Origin: Streptomyces geranii
GTDB taxonomy: Bacteria; Actinomycetota; Actinomycetes; Streptomycetales; Streptomycetaceae
Assembly: GCF_002954775.1 (NCBI RefSeq)
Contig: NZ_PJME01000005.1
Span: forward strand, 62,001-126,000
Length of the DNA stretch: 64,000 nt
Direction: 5' to 3'
A program made the position numbers and the translations under genes. Below are positions 59,601 through 64,000 of the stretch, in pieces (positions within the stretch are counted from its first letter, which is position 1; each line of letters begins with the position of its first letter). The notes under the pieces were generated by a model, which saw only the letters and a list, made by a program, of their open reading frames with translations, made no database searches and was not told where the DNA came from.

Positions 59601-60511
59601 TGGCCAGCTCCCTTGCCGCCGTAGTCCCGGACGTTCGCGGTGACCGACAGTTCGGCCGCCGTGTAGTCGTCGCTGAGCGGGGTGTCGAGCCGGAAGTCGC
59701 GCAGGCGCACTGCGGGCGTCGAGTAGAGGTAGACCGAGCGGAAGATGCCGCTCAGCCGGATCATGTCCTGGTCCTCCAGCCAGTCGCCGTCGGAGTAGCG
59801 GTAGACCTCGACGGCTATCTGGTTGGTGCCGCGCTTCAGGTACGGGGTGATGTCGTACTCGGAGGGGTCGTAGGAGTCCTCGTGGTAGCCGACCAACTCC
59901 CCGTTGATCCATACGTAGTGGGCCGACTTGACGCCCTCGAAGTGCAGGAACGTCCGCCGTCCGGACCAGTCGCGCGGGATCGTGAAGGTGCGCCGGTACT
60001 GGCCGACGGGGTTGTGGACGGTCGGCGCGACCGGCGGCTGAGCCTCCTCGCCCCGGCCGTTGGCGCCCCACCAGGGGTAGTCGCTGTTGATGTAGATCGG
60101 GCTGTCGTAGCCGTGCAGTTGCCAGGCGGAGGGCACGGGGATGGTGGACCAGGTGCTGTCGTCCACGTCGGTACGGTGGAAGTCGACGTCCCGGTCGTCG
60201 GGGCGGTCGACGTACGCGAACTTCCAGGTCCCGTCGAGGTTCAGCCGGTACGGGGATCGGGTGCGGTCGGCGGCCAGGGCCTGGGCGACGTTCGCGTACG
60301 GCATCAGCGTGGTGTGCGCGGGCTCGGTGCCGAGCCGGAAGACGTCGATGTGGCCGTTCCACTCGGGGGTGGCGTCCGACGCGTCCAACGCGCCCGCTGC
60401 GACGGCCTGTTGGGCGGTGGCCGCTCCGGACAGGGCGAGCGCGCCCAGGACGGCGGCCCCTCCCTCCAGAAGACGGCGGCGGCTGACGGCGAACTCGTGG
60501 GGGTGCGGCAT
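56636..60511 (-). CDS. Tat-exported GH2 beta-galactosidase with inserted LamG domain
   Basis: The 1291-residue enzyme starts with a twin-arginine signal (SRRRLLEGGAAVLGALALSG). LacZ-type domains follow: a sugar-binding jelly roll (about 60-230), immunoglobulin-like domain, a TIM barrel with acid/base Glu509 (WSLGNEAGGG) and nucleophile Glu573 (VMIEYSHGMGN), and a C-terminal beta-galactosidase small chain (about 1010-1270). The normally short loop between WDFVDQ (about 603) and YGGDWGDNPNDG (about 829) contains roughly 215 residues that form a LamG/concanavalin-like lectin domain (about 640-790; LTLEAWVTPHFLGYHQPVIAKGD). That insertion sits in the catalytic barrel and may steer polymer binding. 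It would hydrolyse terminal beta-galactosides outside the cell. Confidence 0.93.
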   Translation of the reverse strand: MPHPHEFAVSRRRLLEGGAAVLGALALSGAATAQQAVAAGALDASDATPEWNGHIDVFRLGTEPAHTTLMPYANVAQALAADRTRSPYRLNLDGTWKFAYVDRPDDRDVDFHRTDVDDSTWSTIPVPSAWQLHGYDSPIYINSDYPWWGANGRGEEAQPPVAPTVHNPVGQYRRTFTIPRDWSGRRTFLHFEGVKSAHYVWINGELVGYHEDSYDPSEYDITPYLKRGTNQIAVEVYRYSDGDWLEDQDMIRLSGIFRSVYLYSTPAVRLRDFRLDTPLSDDYTAAELSVTANVRDYGGKGAGQYSVETQLYDAGGHPVWSRPLQQTVALGAGEEKSVQAAKAVPAPRLWSAEHPNLYTAVLRLRDPSGKVIETLSHRVGLREFALKDGLMRINGQPVSLRGTNRHEMHPVHGSALTRADMVEDIGIIKRLNINTVRTSHYPNNPLWLELSDEYGLYLVDETNLETHGVRGEYPGNHAEWTTACVARAQNMVHRDKNHASVVIWSLGNEAGGGTTFNAMYDWIHSYDTTRVIQYEGDDRPGISDIRSEMYDSPARVEQRAKDTNDTRPYVMIEYSHGMGNSNGNFKKYWDLVRRYPVLQGGWIWDFVDQALAWPTPTRKLLTESGPAALRGEAVAGGGTFSREQGVSGGTVFARDTSLDLTGSLTLEAWVTPHFLGYHQPVIAKGDTQYALKQSDRGLEFFIYGGGQWISAYWSLPDDWTGKEHHIAGVFDATTGTLTLYADGVARATRTTTRRPDINTAPLALATDVDNPTREFSGTIRRARVYARALSAAELASDSRGPGDEGVRFWFDAATVGVAEKRPREKTFYAYGGDWGDNPNDGAFSGDGIVTADRGLTGKSAEVKRIYQAVQATSGSVPGAVTLTNEYLFTNLREFDGRWELVRDGEVVQRGKLSRGQLDVPPLSAKAITVPLTLPSKPAAGAEYFLQLSFHTRESTKWAKSGFEVARQQLPIDAGSPAVTPKPLDSVPALSHQDGDTSVTVKGKAFSVTVDKKTGAITSYKAGGTQLIAAGPVPNFWRAPTDNDRGNGQHTRNQTWRDAGTRRTVTGVTVRALRDRAVEIKVAGTLPTTTASTYTTTYTVFGNGEIKVDNTLHPGASSLPYIPEVGTLLLLPGRLDRLHYYGRGPEENHWDRNNATDVGLYSGTVDGQWSGYLRPQENGNKTDVRWIALTDRKGTGLLVSAEPLLEVNASHFTPEDLSVGARHDYQLTPREEVVLRLNHRQMGVGGDNSWGAHTHDEFKLFANRDYAYSYRLRPLTDVDEATAASRRPTATE

Positions 60512-60790
60512 GACCGTGGCCTTCCTCGGTACGACAGACAGGGCGCTGCACGGACTGAGGGTGTGTCAGATTGTGTTCGGTACTGTTGACAAACCGACCC
60601 GGAATCCGGCAGCGCTGTGGTCTTCGGTGGCGGCTCAACCCACCTGGGCGGTGCGGGAGTTGATATTGGGTCAGCACACAACTGCTGGTGACAGTGGGAG
60701 CTGCCGAGCCAGGCTCACCCTAGGACTTCGAACACAGCCGAAGCAATAATCTTGTCGGACTCTGTTGGATCCTGATGACTCATCCCGCGC

Positions 60791-62431
60791 TCAGTGGCCC
60801 CGGAACGCCTCCTCCAGCCACCACGAGCCGTGGTCCCTGACCACCTTGGCGTCGATGAGCAGCGGCGCGGATCGTGGTCCCGCCACCCAGTCGGCCACGG
60901 CCTTCAGGTCGCCCGGCACGCGCACGGTGACCGCCTCGAAGCCGTACCCCCGGGCCACGGCGGCGATGTCCGTCGGCGGGAAGGTGACCGTGTCGAGCGG
61001 GTGCCCGTCGGGCCCGAAGTGGTGGACCTCGGCTCCGTAGCCGTCGTCGTTGTAGACCACGACCACCATGGGCAGCCCGAGCCGCCGTACCGTGTCGAGT
61101 TCGGCGGCGCCCATCAGCGCGCCCCCGTCCCCGAGCGCGGCCACCGGCAGCCGGTCCGGGCGGGCGAGGGCAGCGCCGATCGTGGTCGCCAGCCCCAGAC
61201 CGATCGACTGGAACGCCTGCGTGAAGCAGAAGCCGTGCTCGTCCGGCACCGACAGATACGCGCTCGGGTACCCCATGAAGTTGCCCGAGTCGACGCCGAC
61301 GACCCGCTCGGCGGGGAGGAGGTCGTCGAGGGCGATGCTGAGCGTGCGCGGGTCGATCCGCTCCCGGGTGCCCGTGTCCTCGTACGGCACATCGCGCAGC
61401 CGCACCCGGGCGGCGATCGCCTCGCGGACCTCGGCCGTGCGGTAGCCCTGCCGTCGGTCGCCGCGCGCGTCGAGAGCGAGCCGCGCCGTCAGTGCCACGT
61501 CGCCGGTGACGCCGAGCCAGACCTCCCGGTGGGCGCCGAGCGCCGCCGTCTCGTCGTCGACCTGGACGACCGTCGCCCCGGGCCCGATGAGGGCGCCGTG
61601 CCGCATGGTCCACATGTTGAGGGCGCAGCCCCAGCCGACGATCAGGTCGGCGCCCCGGATCAGTTCGGCGGCGAGGGGCGAGGCGAAGCCGCCGGAGACG
61701 TCGAGCGTCCAGGGACTGCCGTGGAAGAGGCCGCGTGCGACGGCCGAGGTGGCGAGGAGCGCGCCGTGCCGTTCGGCGAGGTCCAGGAGGGCGTCGCGGG
61801 CGCCGGGGCCGCGGGCGCCTCGGCCGGCGACGAAGACCGGGCGCCGGGCGTGCCCGAGGAGTCCGGCCAGTGCCGTCACGTCGGCCTCCGACGGCTCGAC
61901 CGGCTGCCGTGCGGACGGTGGTACGACCTGGGCCAGGGCTCCGTCCGGGACGTCCAAGGTCTGTACGTGGAGCGGGAGGTTGAGGAGGACGGTACGTCGT
62001 TCGTGGACGGCGCGTCGGACGGCGGCGCAGGCCACCTCCACGGCGTCCTCGGCCGAGGTGACCCGAGCGGTGACGGCGCCCACCGCCCGGGCGAGGGCGT
62101 CCTGGTCGACGTAGAAGTTGGACCTCGGCTCGGTGACCTCGGCCGCCAGCACGACCAGCGGGGTACGGCTCTTGGCGGCCTCGGCGATGCCGGTGACGGC
62201 GTTCGTCAGACCGGGGCCCTGGTGCACGCTCAGCACCGCCACCGTGCCGCTCGTCCGCGCGTACGCGTCGGCCATCGTCGCCGCGCCGCCCTCGTGCCGT
62301 GCGGCGACGAAGCGTGCGCCCGCCGCCACCAGCGCGTTGGTGACATGGAAGTTGCCCGAGCCCACGACGCCGAAGACCCGGTCCACCCCGGACGCGGCCA
62401 GCGCCCTGCCGACGGCCTCCGCGACCTTCAT
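60791..62431 (-). CDS. Thiamine-pyrophosphate-dependent enzyme (acetolactate synthase/benzoylformate decarboxylase-like)
   Basis: The 546-residue enzyme has the three-domain ThDP fold. The activating Glu is in ARHEGGAATMADAYAR (about residue 50), the central domain has PVFVAGRGARG, and the cofactor motif GDGGALMGAAELDTVRRLGLP runs to the NDDGYG segment near residue 450. It could carboligate or decarboxylate a 2-oxo acid; the substrate is unclear. The ATG at 62431 overlaps the cyclase stop (ATGA), so it belongs to a cluster with the cyclase and the P450. Confidence 0.92.
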   Translation of the reverse strand: MKVAEAVGRALAASGVDRVFGVVGSGNFHVTNALVAAGARFVAARHEGGAATMADAYARTSGTVAVLSVHQGPGLTNAVTGIAEAAKSRTPLVVLAAEVTEPRSNFYVDQDALARAVGAVTARVTSAEDAVEVACAAVRRAVHERRTVLLNLPLHVQTLDVPDGALAQVVPPSARQPVEPSEADVTALAGLLGHARRPVFVAGRGARGPGARDALLDLAERHGALLATSAVARGLFHGSPWTLDVSGGFASPLAAELIRGADLIVGWGCALNMWTMRHGALIGPGATVVQVDDETAALGAHREVWLGVTGDVALTARLALDARGDRRQGYRTAEVREAIAARVRLRDVPYEDTGTRERIDPRTLSIALDDLLPAERVVGVDSGNFMGYPSAYLSVPDEHGFCFTQAFQSIGLGLATTIGAALARPDRLPVAALGDGGALMGAAELDTVRRLGLPMVVVVYNDDGYGAEVHHFGPDGHPLDTVTFPPTDIAAVARGYGFEAVTVRVPGDLKAVADWVAGPRSAPLLIDAKVVRDHGSWWLEEAFRGH

Positions 62432-63213
62432 GACCGCTCCACCAGGGCGAGCACGCGTGCCGGGGCCCCGGACCCGCTGACGATGGGCAGCGGGCCGGCG
62501 ACGACGACCGCGCCGGTCGGCGGCAGTTCGGCCAGGTTCCGCAGCTGGGTCAGGCCGTACTTGTCGCTGCCCATCAGATACGAGTGGCAGGGGAACGCCG
62601 GGTCGAAGGAGTGCGCGCCTCCGGCGTCGGTGCCGACCGTCTCGACGCCGAGGCCGATCACCGGCGACTCCTCGGCCACCCAGCGGGCGCACTCCACGGA
62701 CAGGCCCGGGGTGTGCGGGCCGTTCTCGTCCGCGTTGAGGAAGGGTTCCTGGGCGTGTGCGCGGGCGTCCCAGCCCGTACGGAGCAACAGCCAGCCCCCG
62801 TCGGGGAGTTGGCCGTGTTCCGCCTCCCACGCCTGCACGTGGTCGACCTCGACCAGGAAGTCCGGGTCCTCGGCCGCCTCGGCGGTGAAGTCCAGTACCG
62901 CCGCCGGTGCGACGAGGCGGCCCGCCGGGACCGAGGCCACGTCGGCGAGGTCCTTGCCGGTGACCCAGTGGTTCGGGGCGTCGAAGTGGGTGCCGGTGTG
63001 CTCGCCGCTGCGGAAGTTGTTCCAGTACCAGGCCGGTCCCCGGTCGTCGTACCGGCTGATCTCCTCCAGCTCGAACACGGCGGTCTGGCCGAACTCGGGC
63101 GGCAGTTGCAGCACGGGGGTGGACGACGACAACGGCGAGGTGAGGTCGACGACTTGGATCGACCCGCCGCGCAGACCCGACACCAACGAAGCGAGGACGG
63201 ACGGCTGGGACAT
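62428..63213 (-). CDS. Cyclase/kynurenine-formamidase-like metal hydrolase
   Basis: The 261-residue protein belongs to the cyclase (kynurenine formamidase, isatin hydrolase) family. The metal motif HTGTHFDAPNHW near residue 80 and GWDARAHA mark the active site, with ECARWVAEESPVIGLGVETVG following. It opens lactone, imide or formamide rings. It is coupled to the TPP enzyme by a 4-nt overlap, so the two probably act in one catabolic or biosynthetic route. ATG at 63213 follows AGGAGG by 6 nt. Confidence 0.93.
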   Translation of the reverse strand: MSQPSVLASLVSGLRGGSIQVVDLTSPLSSSTPVLQLPPEFGQTAVFELEEISRYDDRGPAWYWNNFRSGEHTGTHFDAPNHWVTGKDLADVASVPAGRLVAPAAVLDFTAEAAEDPDFLVEVDHVQAWEAEHGQLPDGGWLLLRTGWDARAHAQEPFLNADENGPHTPGLSVECARWVAEESPVIGLGVETVGTDAGGAHSFDPAFPCHSYLMGSDKYGLTQLRNLAELPPTGAVVVAGPLPIVSGSGAPARVLALVERS

Positions 63214-63278
63214 GGAGGCCTCCTGGGACGCTGCTGGAGCCCTCAGCATCCCAGCCAGGCGCGGTGTCCGACGGGGTG

Positions 63279-64000
63279 TCAGGAGGCGGGGTGTCGGGCG
63301 GGCGCGTCCCAGAGGACGTTCAGGGTGGCGGGCTTGCGGAAGACCAGGCCCTGCGGGGTGCTGGGGTGTTCCGGGTCGAGGCGCAGGCCCGGCAGGCGTT
63401 CGAGGAGGCGGTGGAGGGCGATCCGGGTCTCCAGCCGGGCCAGATGTGCGGCGAGGCAGTAGTGCGGGCCGTGGGCGAAGGCCAGTTGGAGGCGGGCGTT
63501 CTCGCGGCGCACGTCGAAGTGGTCGGGGTCGGGGAAGACGGCCGGGTCGCGGTTGGCGCCGGTGAGGGAGACGGTGACCAGGTCTCCCCGGCGGATGGTG
63601 GCCGGACCGAGTTCGGTGTCGCGGGTGGCGTAGCGGTCGACGACCGCGGCGCCGGGTTCGAGGCGCAGCGACTCCTCGATCGCGCCGTCGAGGAGGCCGA
63701 AGTCGGCCCGGACGAGGGCGAGTTGGTCGGGGTTCCGGAACAGGTGCAGCAGGGCGTTGGTGATCATCGCCTCGGTGGTCTCGATGCCGCCGAACATCAG
63801 CACGGCGGCGTTGGAGGCGACCTCGGGCACGGTCAGGCGTCCGGCGGCGGTCAGGAGCAGGGAGGCGGTGTCCCGGTCGGCGACGGTGGCCTCGACGGCG
63901 GCCCGCAGTTGGGCGTAGGCCGCGGTACCGGCGGGGCTCGCCGCGTGACCGGCGGTGATGTCGGAGACCGACTGCACGATGGCGTCGTACCAGGTGAGGA
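63279..64000 (-). CDS. Cytochrome P450, C-terminal part (runs off the right edge)
   Basis: About 240 residues of the C-terminal half are present. The I-helix motif is MFGGIETTEAM (oxygen binding), the K-helix ExxR is EESLR, and the heme-Cys loop is FAHGPHYCLAAHLAR, with Ala in place of the Gly after Cys-x. The reading frame continues past base 64000 (in-frame LTWYDAIV before the internal GTG at 63977), so the start lies outside the window. The family inserts one oxygen atom from O2 and needs a ferredoxin partner. Substrate unknown. Confidence 0.93.
   Translation of the reverse strand, partial: LTWYDAIVQSVSDITAGHAASPAGTAAYAQLRAAVEATVADRDTASLLLTAAGRLTVPEVASNAAVLMFGGIETTEAMITNALLHLFRNPDQLALVRADFGLLDGAIEESLRLEPGAAVVDRYATRDTELGPATIRRGDLVTVSLTGANRDPAVFPDPDHFDVRRENARLQLAFAHGPHYCLAAHLARLETRIALHRLLERLPGLRLDPEHPSTPQGLVFRKPATLNVLWDAPARHPAS

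Noticed and set aside
57176..60589. 1137-codon plus-strand ORF opposite the beta-galactosidase
   Set aside because: It is the antisense shadow of the GH2 gene, with low-complexity Val/Gly/Asp sequence and no domain; the minus-strand gene has full catalytic motifs.
62432..62830. N-terminal extension of the TPP-enzyme frame to 62830
   Set aside because: It runs antisense-frame through the cyclase gene and lacks family sequence; ATG 62431 overlaps the cyclase stop as ATGA.
1..64000. CRISPR arrays, tRNA/rRNA genes, transposases, integrases
   Set aside because: No regularly spaced identical repeats, no recognisable structured RNA genes and no such protein motifs were found by reading.

Overview
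The window is a GC-rich chromosomal segment with very strong third-position GC bias. TTA leucine codons are rare, and several families (DUF6421, DUF5134, DUF5997, DUF305/LVIVD pairs, SpoIIE-type phosphatases) are typical of Streptomyces, so a Streptomyces or close relative is the best guess. I see no rRNA, tRNA, CRISPR array, transposase or integrase. I call 53 protein genes, one of them cut by the right edge.

Left part (1-25 kb) is mostly core-like metabolism and stress genes. It starts with a tightly overlapping operon of DUF6421 protein, SDR dehydrogenase and threonine aldolase. Next come a glycerophosphodiesterase, a GNAT acetyltransferase, two VOC proteins, and a MarR regulator with an FUSC-type exporter. 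These are followed by a DUF5134 membrane protein, an M56 membrane protease, a PAP2 phosphatase, a HAD hydrolase, and a secreted LVIVD-repeat protein divergent from a DUF305 lipoprotein. Then come a ferredoxin-NADP reductase-like flavoprotein, an NCS2 nucleobase permease, an ArsR regulator divergent from an Old Yellow Enzyme with clear palindromic operators, a large PAS/GAF/SpoIIE/HATPase phosphatase, and an SGNH hydrolase.

From 24 to 28 kb lies a plant-biomass module: a secreted CE1/PHB-depolymerase-type esterase with a CBM2, divergent from two secreted pectate lyases (PL1 and PL3). A CebR-like box and a LacI-type operator lie in the shared promoter region. From 28 to 37.6 kb are a HEAT-repeat protein, a Rv1733c-like membrane protein, a BNR/sialidase-fold protein, uracil-DNA glycosylase, a CbiX-like protein, a second FUSC exporter divergent from an Lrp regulator, and a HAD phosphatase.

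The most interesting region is 37.7-48.0 kb. On the minus strand a 2OG-Fe(II) oxygenase gene overlaps a 59-codon putative RiPP precursor, which is followed by an MvdD/TgmB-like ATP-grasp ligase; together they look like a graspetide (omega-ester/amide peptide) cluster. A TTA-containing XRE-TPR regulator with a strong upstream inverted repeat lies beyond it. Divergent from this cluster is a compact three-gene operon: an LCAT-like lipase, a 1170-residue protein with transglutaminase-like, NACHT NTPase and formylglycine-generating-enzyme-like domains, and a SAM methyltransferase. It resembles NACHT/STAND biological-conflict (anti-phage-like) loci.

The right part (48-64 kb) holds an HTH-less LysR-type ligand-binding protein with a basic tail, DUF5997, and a second PAS/GAF/SpoIIE phosphatase. 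After these come a polar amino-acid ABC transporter operon ending in a D-amino-acid-dehydrogenase-like flavoenzyme and divergent from a CdaR regulator, a Tat-exported GH2 beta-galactosidase with an inserted LamG domain, and a TPP enzyme / cyclase pair beside a truncated P450. A recurrent feature across the window is genes without a ribosome binding site that have a TANNNT hexamer 6-8 nt before the start codon, which suggests leaderless transcripts.
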